This document shows, in pieces, positions 25,187-34,103 of a stretch of DNA of 64,000 nt. Position 1 is the first letter of the stretch. Each line of letters begins with the position of its first letter. Both the position numbers and the translations under genes were made by a program. The notes under the pieces are model-generated. The model was not told the DNA's origin. It ran no database searches and saw only the letters and a list, made by a program, of their open reading frames with translations. The stretch is from Virgisporangium aurantiacum (GTDB taxonomy: Bacteria > Actinomycetota > Actinomycetes > Mycobacteriales > Micromonosporaceae). The stretch is from positions 1 through 64,000 of the forward strand of contig NZ_BOPG01000064.1 in assembly GCF_016863635.1 (NCBI RefSeq). Reading direction: 5' to 3'.

Positions 25187-27337
25187 GTGCCAGACCGAAC
25201 GTTCCAGTTTGCCCAGTGGGCCGAACTCGCACCGGCCGGCGCCCGGGTGATCGTCGCCGGCAACTTCCTCGATCCGTCCCGGAGTGACGTCCTCGCCTAC
25301 CGGCCGGCCGACGGCGAGGTATCGGTGCGGCGCAACGACGGCTCGGCCTTCGCGTCCACCGGTCGGTGGGCGACGCTGGGTCCGGCGGCGGGTTGGCAAC
25401 TCGTGGCCGGAGACGTCACCGGCACCGGCCGGGCGGACGTCGTCGGCTACCACGCCAGCAACGGAAGCGTGTGGGTCGGCACGGACCAGGGCGGGACGTT
25501 CGCGTTCGCGCGGTGGGCCACGCTCAACCCCGCGTCGGGATGGTTGATCGGAGCCGGGTACTTCACCGGGTCGGCCAGGGCCGATCTCCTTGCCCTCCAT
25601 CCGGCGAGCGGCTCCCTGTGGGTGGGCACGAACAACGGGACCGGGTTCGCGCTGGCGCCGTGGGGAGCGTTGGCGGCGGGTCCGAACTGGCAGGTGACCA
25701 CGGCGGACGTCATCGGCGACGGACGCACGGACGTCGTCGCGTACAACCCGGGCGACGGGTCGGTGTGGGTCGGCGAGAACCAGCACTCCACGTTCCTGGC
25801 CAGTAAGTGGGCGACGCTGCGCCCGGCGGCGGGTTGGCAGATCGCCACCGGCCGGTTCACCGGACGGGCGAAGGCGGACCTGTTCGCGTACCACCCCAGC
25901 AACGGCACGCTCTGGGTCGGGGAGAACCGGGGAGACCGTTTCGTCTTCACCGAGCCGTGGTTCACGGTCGCGCCGTCGGGCGGCTGGCAGTTCGCCGCGG
26001 GCAACTTCGACGGTGACGGCTTCGACGACGTCGCCGGGTACCACACGTCGGGCACGGCGTGGGTGGGACGGTCGGCCATGCGACCGATCGAGGGCTACTG
26101 CTGGCCGCTGTCCGCGGCTCCCGGCGAGACCATCGCGTTCCGCATGTCGGGCGGCGGCGACTCGGTCGCCTCCATCCGGCGCAACTCGTCGACGTCCTCG
26201 GCCGTCGACACCGTGGTCGTGGGACAGGTGCCGTTCACCGCCGAACAGCAACCGGTGCCGCCGGACCCGTACCGGTCCGGGTGTGGCTGGACCGACACCT
26301 TCACCGTCACCGTCCCGAACACCTGGCGTTCGGGCATGTACTCGGCCGCGTGCACCGACGCCGACGGGAACTCGTGCGACATCACGTTCGTCGTGAAGCC
26401 CGCGCCCGCGCGTCGGAAGTCCGTCGCGGTTCTCGCGAACACGAACACGTGGCTCGCGTACAACGCCTGGGGCGGCCTGTCGAAGTACTCCGGACTCGCC
26501 AGGACGAGCTTCCTACGGCCGAACCCGGTGGCGGAACCGAACGGCTCGATGCACCTGACCCGTGGTGAGCTCTGGATCCTCGGCTGGCTGGAACGGGAGG
26601 GGTTCCAGCACGACGTCTACAGCGACATCGACTTCCACAACGACGGGTGCGACGCGGCCCAGTACGAGTGCCTGATCATCGGCACGCATCCGGAGTACTG
26701 GACGACACAGATGTACGACAACGCGGAGGCCTACCTCGCCGCGGGCGGAAGCCTGATCTACATCGCCGGGAACGGCATCTTCGAGGTCGGCGAGTACGCC
26801 AACGGCCAGACCGAGATGATCTTCCGCCTCGGCATCGAGGGCGGGCCCCGGGAGGACGCCCTCTTCCGCCAGTTGGGCCGGCCGGAACGCTCCCTGATCG
26901 GTGTCGCGACCGAACGCTGCGGCGTACCCGGCACGCCCTTTGTCGTGCAGGACGCGGACCATTTCCTGTTCGCCGGAACGGGGGTGTCGAACGGCGACAC
27001 CTTCGGCGACTTCGGGCTGAACGACGGGTTCGGCAACGGGAAGGCGAACGCCTGGGAGGTGGACACCAGCAACGGTTCCGGTGCCATGTCCACGGACCCG
27101 CCCGGCTGCGCGATGAGCCCACGAATCGTGCCGCTGTCCACCCTTCCCGACGGCCTGACCGTGCTCGCCGTCGGCGAACCGGACGCCGGGGGCGTCGGCG
27201 GGGACATCACCTTCTACAACCACCCCGGCGGCGGGTTCGTCTTCGCCGCCGGCTCGCTGACCTTCGGCGGCAGCCTCGTCGTCGACCCGGTGCTGACCGG
27301 CCTGATGCGCAACGTCATGCAGCGGGCCGGGGTCTGA
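25187..27337 (+). CDS. FG-GAP-like propeller fused to N,N-dimethylformamidase large-subunit-like domain
   Basis: This is a 716-residue protein. Residues 10-300 hold six repeats of about 48 residues with the pattern WATLxPAxGWQ...GxADVVGYHxSNGSVWVG; the last carries NFDGDGFDDV, a calcium-type DxDGxG loop, together forming a beta-propeller. Residues 300-410 form a beta-rich linker domain with cysteines. Residues 415-716 match the C-terminal domain of the N,N-dimethylformamidase beta subunit (VLANTNTWLAYNAWGGLSKY; ECLIIGTHPEYWTTQMYDNAEAYLAAGG-type segment; IAGNGIFEV). The GTG at 25187 follows GGGAGG. No signal peptide is visible, which is odd for a propeller with these repeats. It is monocistronic; the substrate is unknown, possibly an amide. 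Confidence 0.85.
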   Translation: MPDRTFQFAQWAELAPAGARVIVAGNFLDPSRSDVLAYRPADGEVSVRRNDGSAFASTGRWATLGPAAGWQLVAGDVTGTGRADVVGYHASNGSVWVGTDQGGTFAFARWATLNPASGWLIGAGYFTGSARADLLALHPASGSLWVGTNNGTGFALAPWGALAAGPNWQVTTADVIGDGRTDVVAYNPGDGSVWVGENQHSTFLASKWATLRPAAGWQIATGRFTGRAKADLFAYHPSNGTLWVGENRGDRFVFTEPWFTVAPSGGWQFAAGNFDGDGFDDVAGYHTSGTAWVGRSAMRPIEGYCWPLSAAPGETIAFRMSGGGDSVASIRRNSSTSSAVDTVVVGQVPFTAEQQPVPPDPYRSGCGWTDTFTVTVPNTWRSGMYSAACTDADGNSCDITFVVKPAPARRKSVAVLANTNTWLAYNAWGGLSKYSGLARTSFLRPNPVAEPNGSMHLTRGELWILGWLEREGFQHDVYSDIDFHNDGCDAAQYECLIIGTHPEYWTTQMYDNAEAYLAAGGSLIYIAGNGIFEVGEYANGQTEMIFRLGIEGGPREDALFRQLGRPERSLIGVATERCGVPGTPFVVQDADHFLFAGTGVSNGDTFGDFGLNDGFGNGKANAWEVDTSNGSGAMSTDPPGCAMSPRIVPLSTLPDGLTVLAVGEPDAGGVGGDITFYNHPGGGFVFAAGSLTFGGSLVVDPVLTGLMRNVMQRAGV

Positions 27338-27343
27338 GCGCGA

Positions 27344-27362
27344 CGCGGCCGACCCGGCCGCG
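27344..27362. terminator. hairpin terminator between convergent genes
   Basis: CGCGGCCG-ACC-CGGCCGCG forms a perfect eight-pair stem with a three-base loop. It begins seven bases after the propeller gene stop and ends eight bases before the stop of the convergent lyase gene. No T-tract. Confidence 0.65.
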
Positions 27363-27369
27363 CTGGTCG

Positions 27370-28302
27370 TTACACCAGGCCCGCCGCCGCCAGGTACTTG
27401 CCGACGCGCGCGATCTCGTCGCCCTCCAGCGGAATCTGGGGGAGCGCCGTGGTCGGGTGGTCGATCACGCCGCGAAGGTACAGCGCGGCCTTGAACGCGC
27501 CGAGCGCCGACGAGCTGATGCCCATCCGGGTGCCGCCGACGGTCACCAGGTCGAACAGGTGCAGCAGGCGCTCCTGCTCGGCCCGCGCCGTCTCCCACTC
27601 CCCGGTGGCCGCGGCGGCGAACAGCCGGGCGTAGCCGTGCGGGTCGACGTTGCCCAGCCCGGGGACGACGCCGTCGGCGCCCATCCACAGGGCGGAGTCG
27701 ACGGTCAGTTCGGAACCGGTCAGGACGCTGAACGAACCGATGTCGGTGCGGTCGCGCCGGCCGAGGATCATTCCGCGCAGCCCGCTCTCGTCGCCGCTGG
27801 AGTCCTTGACCCCGGCCAGCACCCCGGCGGCGGCGAGGTCGAGCAGCAGGGCCGGGCCGAGCTTGCTGTGCACCGACACGGGCAGGTCGTACGCGTACAC
27901 CGGAACACCGGCGCGGTCGGCGATCGTCCGGAAGTGCACCTCGATCTCGGCCGGGTGGGTCCGGGCGTAGAACGGTGCGGTCGCCACGATCCCGTCGACG
28001 CCGGCCTCGACGGCGACCCGCACGTGGTCGAGGACCCGCAGCGTGGTCATGTCGATGGCGCCGGCCAGCACCGGCACCTGCCCGGCGACGTGGCGGATCA
28101 CCGTGTCCAGCACCACTTTGCGGTGGGCGTCGGGCAGGAAGGCCACCTCCGACGTGGATCCCAGGAGGAACAGCGCGTCGACCCCGCCGTCGAGCAGGTG
28201 GTCCACCAGCCGGGTCAGCGATCCGGTGTCCACCCGGTAGTCCGGCGTGAGGGGGGTGCACACCGGCGGGATCACGCCGGTCAACGCGGTGGCCGTGGTC
28301 AT
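27370..28302 (-). CDS. DHDPS/N-acetylneuraminate-lyase family aldolase
   Basis: This 310-residue class I aldolase has the TIM-barrel family signatures: LLGSTSEV near residue 47-53, YDLP with Tyr138 and the Schiff-base Lys166 in GVKDSSGD. The Tyr-Lys spacing of 28 equals that of DapA and NanA. The family includes dihydrodipicolinate synthase, N-acetylneuraminate lyase and sugar-acid aldolases. The lysine-biosynthesis role is unlikely because the gene is last in an importer operon and overlaps the ABC ATPase stop by four bases. With a sialidase and FCD-GntR regulators nearby, cleavage of sialic acid to N-acetylmannosamine and pyruvate is my preferred inference. Other 2-keto-3-deoxy sugar acids remain possible. 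Confidence 0.9.
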   Translation of the reverse strand: MTTATALTGVIPPVCTPLTPDYRVDTGSLTRLVDHLLDGGVDALFLLGSTSEVAFLPDAHRKVVLDTVIRHVAGQVPVLAGAIDMTTLRVLDHVRVAVEAGVDGIVATAPFYARTHPAEIEVHFRTIADRAGVPVYAYDLPVSVHSKLGPALLLDLAAAGVLAGVKDSSGDESGLRGMILGRRDRTDIGSFSVLTGSELTVDSALWMGADGVVPGLGNVDPHGYARLFAAAATGEWETARAEQERLLHLFDLVTVGGTRMGISSSALGAFKAALYLRGVIDHPTTALPQIPLEGDEIARVGKYLAAAGLV

Positions 28303-29306
28303 GAACGCTCCTGGGCTTGGCTGATCAGTTCGAGGTCGGTGGCGCCGCCGGCCACCGGGTGGTGACAGCGGAAGAGATGGTCGGACCCGTCGACCGTCAC
28401 CGGGGGCATTGATTCCGAACAGGCGTCGGACGCGTTCCAGCACCGGGTGCGGAACGGGCATCCGCTGGGCGGCCGGGTGGCCGACGGCACCGGGCCCACC
28501 AACGGGATCGGGTCGATCGGCGCGAGCAGCCCCGGCGTGGCCGAGAACAACGCCCGCGTGTACGGGTGACGGGCGCCGTAGGGCACCGCGCCCGCGGGCG
28601 TCTGCTCGACGATCCGCCCGAGGTACATCGTCACCACGCGGTCGCTCATCCGCCGGACCGTCTGGATGTCGTGGGACACGAAGACCAGCGCGAGCCCCAA
28701 CCGTTCCTTCAGATCGAGCAGGAGGTTGAGGATCTGCGCGCGGACCGAGACGTCGAGGGCGCTGGTCGGCTCGTCGGCGATGATCAACTGAGGCGAGAGA
28801 GCCAGCGCCCGCGCGATTGCCACCCGTTGCCGCTGGCCGCCGGAGAGCTGGCCGGGCAACAGTTCCGCGACGCTCGCCGGCAGGCCCACCTGACCGAGCA
28901 GGTCGTCGACGCGGGCGTCGCGCTCGCGCGCGGTTCCGCGCCGGTGTACGTCGAGGGGATCGCGGAGCACCTGCCGCACCGGCAGTCGCCGGTTCAGCGC
29001 CGTCGACGGGTCCTGGAAGACCATCGCGACGTTCGATCCGATCACCGAGCGGCGGCGGGAGTCCTTCATCGTCCAGATGTTCTCGCCCCGGAACGACACG
29101 GTCCCAAGAGTCGGGCGTTGCAACCCGACGAGCACCTTGGCGAGCGTCGACTTGCCGCAGCCGGACTCGCCGACCACGCCGACGGTCTCGCCCGGCGCGA
29201 TGGTCAGATCGGCGCCGGTGAGCGCGTACACGCGGTCGCGGCGGAACAGTCCGCCGGAGCGCGCCTTGTGGACCACGTGGACGTCGGAGAGCGAAAGGAG
29301 ATTCAT
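28299..29306 (-). CDS. Dpp/Opp-type ABC transporter ATP-binding protein (DppF-like)
   Basis: This 335-residue ATPase has Walker A GESGCGKSTLAK, Q-loop DPSTALNRR, signature LSGGQRQRVAIARAL, Walker B LIIADEPTSALD and the H-loop VSHDIQ. The C terminus carries the oligopeptide-transporter extension with CPFRTRCWNAS-type cysteines. The ATG at 29306 overlaps the stop of the permease-ATPase fusion; upstream in-frame codons are antisense-like and rejected. It powers uptake together with the ATPase half of the fusion protein encoded just upstream. Confidence 0.94.
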   Translation of the reverse strand: MNLLSLSDVHVVHKARSGGLFRRDRVYALTGADLTIAPGETVGVVGESGCGKSTLAKVLVGLQRPTLGTVSFRGENIWTMKDSRRRSVIGSNVAMVFQDPSTALNRRLPVRQVLRDPLDVHRRGTARERDARVDDLLGQVGLPASVAELLPGQLSGGQRQRVAIARALALSPQLIIADEPTSALDVSVRAQILNLLLDLKERLGLALVFVSHDIQTVRRMSDRVVTMYLGRIVEQTPAGAVPYGARHPYTRALFSATPGLLAPIDPIPLVGPVPSATRPPSGCPFRTRCWNASDACSESMPPVTVDGSDHLFRCHHPVAGGATDLELISQAQERS

Positions 29307-31258
29307 CGGGCCTCCGTTGTGGCCAGATCGACCGGTGCGATGTCCACGGCCGGGTGATGGCAGGCGACAGTGTGCCGGTCCGAACCCGCCAACGCCGGCG
29401 CCTCGGTGCGGCAGACCGCCGTGGCCATCGGGCACCGGTCGGCGAACCGGCAGCCGGCGGGGAAGTCGGCCGGCGACGGCACCACGCCGCGGATCTGGGT
29501 CAGCCGCTCGGCGCCGGCCTCCAGCGACAGCACCGCGCCGAGCAGGCCGCGGGCGTAGTGGTGGGCCGGCGCGCCGACGAGGCTCGCGGTGACACCGGTC
29601 TCCACGATCTGGCCGCCGTACATGACCACGACGCGGTCGGTGACGTCGGCGACCAACGCGAGGTCGTGCGACACCAGGATCAGCGCGAAGCCGAGTTCGG
29701 CCCGCAGCCGCAGGAGCAGTTCGATGACCTGCGCCTGCACGGTGACGTCCAACGCGGTGGTGGGTTCGTCGGCGACGATCAGTTTCGGCTCGCGCGACAG
29801 CGCCATCGCGATGAGGACGCGTTGCCGCTGCCCGCCCGACAACTCGTGCGGGTACGCCGACAGCGTCCGGTCGGGGTCGAGCCCGACGAGTTCGAGGAGT
29901 TCCGTGGGTGAGCGCCGGCCGCCCCGGCGGACAACCTGTTTGAGTTGCGCGCGAACGGTCATCGCCGGGTTCAGCGACGAGAGCGCGTCCTGGTAGATCA
30001 TCGCCATGTCGTGGCCCAGCAACCGCCGCCGGGCGGGGCGGGGCATCGTGAGCAGATCCCTGCCCTCGAAGGAGATCTCGCCGCTGATCCGCGCGTCGCG
30101 CGGCGCGAGACCCATGATGGTCAACGCCGTCAGCGACTTGCCGCAGCCGGACTCGCCGACCAGGCCCAGCACCTCGCCCGGTCGCACCTCGAAGCTGATG
30201 CCGTCGACGATGTCGACGCCGTCGTGGCGGCCGTCGAACCCGATCGCGAGATCCCGTACCGCCAGCACGGGTTCGCCGGCGGGCAGCGGCCGGGCCCGTT
30301 CGGCGAGCCGCCGGGCGGCCTCGGCCAGCCCGGGCAGTTCGGTGATCCGGCCCGAGCCGGGCGCGGGCTCCTCGAGGGCGTCACCCTTGGTCGGTGGTGA
30401 AACGCTCCGGGACGCGGGTGCGGCCCACGCGTCCGAGACCCCTTCGGCGAGGATGTTCAACGCCAGCACCGTCAGCAGGATCAGCAGGCCGGGGAAGACG
30501 GTGGCCCACCAGCCGCCGAGCAGCACGAGGTTCTTGCCGTCGGCGATGACGCTGCCCCACGACGGGTTCGGCGGACGCACACCGGCGCCGATGAACGACA
30601 GCGACGCCTCGAACACGATCGCGTCGGCCACCATCACCGTGCAGAACACCAGGATCGGCGCGGCGCAGTTGCGGGCGACGTGCCGGATCAGGAGGTGCGG
30701 TGTCCGCGCGCCGATGATGCGCCCGGCGGCCACGTAGTCCTCGCCGTACTGGGCGAGCACGTTGGCCCGCACCACCCGGGCCACCGACGGCATGTAGAGG
30801 AAGGCGATCGCGCACACGAGCACGGGAACGCCGCCGCCGAACACCGCGACGAGCACCGCCGCCAACGCGATGCCGGGGAACGCCATCACGACGTCGAGCG
30901 TGCGCATCAGGCTCTCGTCCGCCCACTTGCGCGACGTGGCCGCGACCGCGCCCAGGACCGCGCCGACGATCAGCGCGAGCGCCGTCGCACCGAGCCCGAT
31001 GACGAGCGAGAAGCGCGCCCCGTACAGCAGCCGGCTCAGGATGTCGCGGTTGGCGCTGTCGAGTCCCATCCAGTGCGAGCCGCTCGGGCCGCCGCCGTCC
31101 GCCTCCTGGAAGTAGGGGGAGTGCGGGGCGATCAGCGGGGCGGCCACCGCCGCGAGGCCGACGACCACCACCATTCCCAGCGCCGCCCACGACAGCGGCG
31201 GCAGCCGCCGGAAAGCGACGCCGGGACGCGCGAGCCGCGCCATCAGTTCGCGCCTCAT
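29303..31258 (-). CDS. fused ABC permease (DppC-like) and ATPase (DppD-like)
   Basis: This 651-residue protein joins two normally separate subunits. Residues 1-285 are a DppC-type permease with about six spans, the family N-terminal LIAPHSPYFQ segment and the EAA loop GARTPHLLIRHVARNCAAPI. After a linker rich in Pro/Ala/Glu, residues 330-650 form an ATPase with Walker A GESGCGKSLTALT, LSGGQRQRVLIAMAL, LIVADEPTTALD, VSHDLALVADV and the cysteine-bearing CRFADRCPMA tail. The start ATG overlaps the DppB-like stop by four bases. As I recall, known sialic-acid importers of the SatABCD/SiaEFGI group belong to this family and also contain a fused permease-ATPase, which supports that substrate here. 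Confidence 0.93.
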   Translation of the reverse strand: MRRELMARLARPGVAFRRLPPLSWAALGMVVVVGLAAVAAPLIAPHSPYFQEADGGGPSGSHWMGLDSANRDILSRLLYGARFSLVIGLGATALALIVGAVLGAVAATSRKWADESLMRTLDVVMAFPGIALAAVLVAVFGGGVPVLVCAIAFLYMPSVARVVRANVLAQYGEDYVAAGRIIGARTPHLLIRHVARNCAAPILVFCTVMVADAIVFEASLSFIGAGVRPPNPSWGSVIADGKNLVLLGGWWATVFPGLLILLTVLALNILAEGVSDAWAAPASRSVSPPTKGDALEEPAPGSGRITELPGLAEAARRLAERARPLPAGEPVLAVRDLAIGFDGRHDGVDIVDGISFEVRPGEVLGLVGESGCGKSLTALTIMGLAPRDARISGEISFEGRDLLTMPRPARRRLLGHDMAMIYQDALSSLNPAMTVRAQLKQVVRRGGRRSPTELLELVGLDPDRTLSAYPHELSGGQRQRVLIAMALSREPKLIVADEPTTALDVTVQAQVIELLLRLRAELGFALILVSHDLALVADVTDRVVVMYGGQIVETGVTASLVGAPAHHYARGLLGAVLSLEAGAERLTQIRGVVPSPADFPAGCRFADRCPMATAVCRTEAPALAGSDRHTVACHHPAVDIAPVDLATTEAR

Positions 31259-32217
31259 GACGTGGCGCTCCGCAGCCGGGGATTCACCAGCAGGTACAGG
31301 ATGTCGACGACGAGGTTCACCACGACGAACCCGACCGCGATCGTCAGCACGACGCCCTGCACCACGGCCGGGTCACCGTCGCGCACCGCGTTGATCATGA
31401 GTTGCCCCATTCCCGGCAGCGAGTAGATCTGCTCGATGACCACCGCGCCGCCGAGCAGGTAACCGATCCGCAGGCCCAGCACGGTGAGCGGGTTGATGAG
31501 CGCGTTGCGCAACACGTTGCGCCCCACCACGACGACCGGGTGCAGGCCGCTGCCGATGGCCGTGCGGACGTAGTCCTTGTCCAGCTCCTCGACCATCGAG
31601 GTACGGATGATCCGGGTGAGCTGGGCGGCCACCGGCAGCGACAGGGACAGCGCGGGCAGCGTCATCGATCGCAGCCACCCGGAGAACGAGTCGGCCGGGT
31701 TGATGTAGCCGCCGGTCGGGAACCACCCGAGCTTCACGGCGAGCCACTGGATCATCAGCAGGGCCAGCCAGAACGCCGGTGCCGCCACCCCGACCAGCGA
31801 CACCACCCGGATGAGCTGATCCGGCCAGCGGTCCCGGAAGATCGCCGCCGTCACGCCGAACACCAGGGCCAGCACGATCGCCGTCGCGAGCCCGAGGAAC
31901 GTGAGCTGCAGCGTCAGCGGGAGCGCGGTGAGCACCGAGTCGAGCACCGGCGCCTTCGTGAGCACGCTGGTACCCATGTCGCCCTGGAGCAGGTCGCCGA
32001 CGAACCGCACGTACCGCACCGGCAACGGGTCCAGCAGACCGTTCTCGACCTGGAACTGGTGGATCTGCTCCTGGGTCGGGTTGGCGCCCTGGAAGTAGGC
32101 GTACTCGGGCTTGCTGTCGGAGAACCGCATCACGACGAAGACGAACGCGATCACGCCGAGCAGCAACGGGATCAGGATGAGGATGCGGCGGACCAGCATC
32201 CGGGCGACCACGGTCAT
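31255..32217 (-). CDS. Dpp/Opp-type ABC transporter permease (DppB-like)
   Basis: This 320-residue inner-membrane permease has six predicted spans. It shows the N-terminal family pattern RRILILIPLLLGVIAFVFVVMRF, an extracytoplasmic loop with GDMGTSV, and the EAA loop GSGLHPVVVVGRNVLRNALINP followed by GYLLGGAVVIEQIYSLPGMGQL. The start directly abuts the stop of the binding-protein gene (no spacer), and its own stop overlaps the fusion gene, so translation is coupled along the operon. It forms the channel with the permease half of the fusion protein. Confidence 0.95.
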   Translation of the reverse strand: MTVVARMLVRRILILIPLLLGVIAFVFVVMRFSDSKPEYAYFQGANPTQEQIHQFQVENGLLDPLPVRYVRFVGDLLQGDMGTSVLTKAPVLDSVLTALPLTLQLTFLGLATAIVLALVFGVTAAIFRDRWPDQLIRVVSLVGVAAPAFWLALLMIQWLAVKLGWFPTGGYINPADSFSGWLRSMTLPALSLSLPVAAQLTRIIRTSMVEELDKDYVRTAIGSGLHPVVVVGRNVLRNALINPLTVLGLRIGYLLGGAVVIEQIYSLPGMGQLMINAVRDGDPAVVQGVVLTIAVGFVVVNLVVDILYLLVNPRLRSATS

Positions 32218-33840
32218 TTAGCTTCTCTTTGCCTGCAACAGGTTGATGCCCGGGTAGCCCTGGGCGCGGATCCCGGACAGGCGCTTCGGGTCCCACGCCG
32301 TCATCAGTTCGGTGTGCACCACCGGATAGAGGACGGCGTGCTGGGCGATCAGGTCCAGGTACTGGTGGGTGAGGTCCAGTTTCTTCTGCTTGTCGGGCTC
32401 CTGGGTGGCCCGGTCCATCAGCGCGAAGACGGCGGTGGCCTCCGGGCTGGCGTCCCACTTGGTGTACTTCATCCAGGCGCCGCCCTTGGTGTAGTTGTAG
32501 CGCAGGATGAGGTCGGCATCGAGGCCGAACTGGTTGGGGTTCGAGGCCGCCGCGACCACCTGGTAGTCCTGCGACTGGTCCATCTTGGTGAACAGCGCGC
32601 TGGTGTCCTGCGGCTGCAGCGTCGTCTTGACGCCGATCGCGTCCCACGAGTTGGCGATCGTCGGCAGGCAGTCGGCGATCCAGCTGACGTTCACCGCCAT
32701 CAGCGTGACGGTCAGGCCGCTCACCCCGGCGGCGGCGAGCAACGACTTCGCCTTGTCCGGGTCGTACGCGTAGACCGTCGACGCCTTGCGGTACGACGGG
32801 TTGTCCTCGTTGAGGAAGCTGGTCGACGGCGTGCCGTGGCCCTTGAGCGCGACGTCAATCATCTTCTTCGAGTCGATCGCGTACAGCAGTGCCTGCCGCA
32901 CCCGCGGGTCGGCGAACTGCCGGTTGGCGGTGTTGAACATGAGGAACATGTGGTTCATGCCCTTGCCGCCCTCGACCGTCAGCCCCGACGACTTCAGCTG
33001 GTCGATGTTCGCGTACGGCACGTTGTCGGCGATCTGCGCCTCGGCGCTGCCACCGGAGATCTTCGCGACGCGGGCCGAGGCGTCCACAATGGACAGCCAG
33101 TTCATCTTCTTGACCGTCGCCTTGCGCGGGCCGTTGTAGTCGGTGAACGCCTCGAACGTCGTGTTCGACTTCGGCTGGTGCGAGGCCTGCTTGTACGGGC
33201 CGGAGCCGACGGTCTTGCCGGCCTTCGCCTGGTCCCACGCCCCGGCGACGCTGAACACGTGCTTCGGCATGATCTTCGCGATCGACAGGCGCTGCACGCC
33301 GTCCGGGAACGGGAACTTCAGGACGAGCTCGACGGTGTTCTCACCGGTTTTCCTGACCTCCGTGAGCCAGGCCCGGAAGAAGTTGCCGACGAGCACGTTC
33401 GCGGTCGGGTCGAGGATCCGCTGGAACGTGAACACGACGTCGTCGGCGGTCACCGGCTGGCCGTCGTGCCACTTCGCGCCCTGGCGCAGGGTGAGCGGCC
33501 ACGACGTCGCGTTCGGGTCGGCGGGGACGGCGGTGGCCAGGCCCGGGCGCGGGTCGCGGGTGATCGGGTCGGTCTCGACCAGCGCCTCGTAGATGTGCTG
33601 GATCCCGGCCATCGCGAACGCCGACGCGGTCTGGGTCGGGTCCCAGCTCTGGTCGTTGCCGTACCCGATGACGGCGGTGATCAGGTCCTTGTTGCCGCCC
33701 GCTCCCGAGGAGGTGGTGGAGGCGGGGCCGCTGCCGCACGCCTGGAGGGTGGCGGTGACGGCGGCCGCGGCGCCCAGGGCGCCGCTGTAACGCAGGAAGG
33801 CGCGGCGATCGACGCCACGTCCGAGTTGGGTGGGACTCAT
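32218..33840 (-). CDS. extracellular solute-binding lipoprotein, SBP_bac_5 (DppA-like)
   Basis: This 540-residue binding protein has an N terminus with RRAFLRYSGALG (twin-arginine-like) and a lipobox ending LQAC, giving an export signal and a lipid anchor near residue 35. The mature part shows family-5 traits: WPLTLRQGAKWHDGQPVTADDVVFTFQRI and RVRQALLYAIDSKKMI. The ATG at 33840 is chosen because GGAGG precedes it by seven bases; a longer frame to 33909 would cross the operator. Family-5 proteins bind peptides, nickel and some sugars including sialic acid. It is first in the importer-lyase operon and divergent from a GntR gene, with two operator dyads between. Confidence 0.93.
   Translation of the reverse strand: MSPTQLGRGVDRRAFLRYSGALGAAAAVTATLQACGSGPASTTSSGAGGNKDLITAVIGYGNDQSWDPTQTASAFAMAGIQHIYEALVETDPITRDPRPGLATAVPADPNATSWPLTLRQGAKWHDGQPVTADDVVFTFQRILDPTANVLVGNFFRAWLTEVRKTGENTVELVLKFPFPDGVQRLSIAKIMPKHVFSVAGAWDQAKAGKTVGSGPYKQASHQPKSNTTFEAFTDYNGPRKATVKKMNWLSIVDASARVAKISGGSAEAQIADNVPYANIDQLKSSGLTVEGGKGMNHMFLMFNTANRQFADPRVRQALLYAIDSKKMIDVALKGHGTPSTSFLNEDNPSYRKASTVYAYDPDKAKSLLAAAGVSGLTVTLMAVNVSWIADCLPTIANSWDAIGVKTTLQPQDTSALFTKMDQSQDYQVVAAASNPNQFGLDADLILRYNYTKGGAWMKYTKWDASPEATAVFALMDRATQEPDKQKKLDLTHQYLDLIAQHAVLYPVVHTELMTAWDPKRLSGIRAQGYPGINLLQAKRS
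33082..33094. repeat. GTCCA-N3-TGGAC dyad, one of seven copies in the window
   Basis: This copy reads GTCCACAATGGAC. Others are at 35289-35301, 46036-46048, 47716-47728, 50128-50140, 50390-50402 and 61529-61541. All lie inside coding sequence in at least two reading frames. In the main frame they encode Ser-(Ile/Thr)-Val-Asp and often need codons rare here (ATA at 35289 and 61529, ACA at 50128, ACT at 46036). A DNA-level role is suspected. Confidence 0.6.
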
Positions 33841-33883
33841 GGGGCTGCCTCCTGCAGGCATCTGATGGGCTTCGGAACTATTC

Positions 33884-33913
33884 GGGACGTTGGACGTCCC
33901 ACATCCCATGTCC
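33884..33913. promoter_or_regulatory. double GntR operator upstream of importer operon and first GntR gene
   Basis: Two dyads abut: GGGACGT-TGG-ACGTCCC (33884-33900) and ACAT-CCC-ATGT (33901-33911, with CC on both flanks). Both fit ACRT-N3-AYGT, which recurs at 36887-36901 and 37699-37725. A plus-strand -10 candidate TAGACT lies at 33919-33924. The spacing would let two dimers sit side by side between the importer operon and the regulator gene. The interval 33841-34103 holds nothing else I can identify. Confidence 0.7.
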
Positions 33914-34103
33914 TGTATTAGACTCGGAGGCTAGGCGGCGAGCGTTTCCCCGGTCAAGCCCAGATTTCCGGAACGTTACAAGGGGATCGTCGCCACGGCA
34001 GTCGGGTCGCCCGGCGTCAGCCTCCCCGGATCGTAGGATGTCCGGGGAGCGGCCCGGCGCGCTCGCACCGCCGGCCCGTGCCGACCCGTCCCAGAGGAAC
34101 CGC

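Noticed and set aside
24602..26251. 549-codon minus-strand open frame spanning the hairpin
   Set aside because: Most is antisense to the propeller gene; only about 80 codons (24735-24982) look like protein, reported as a remnant.
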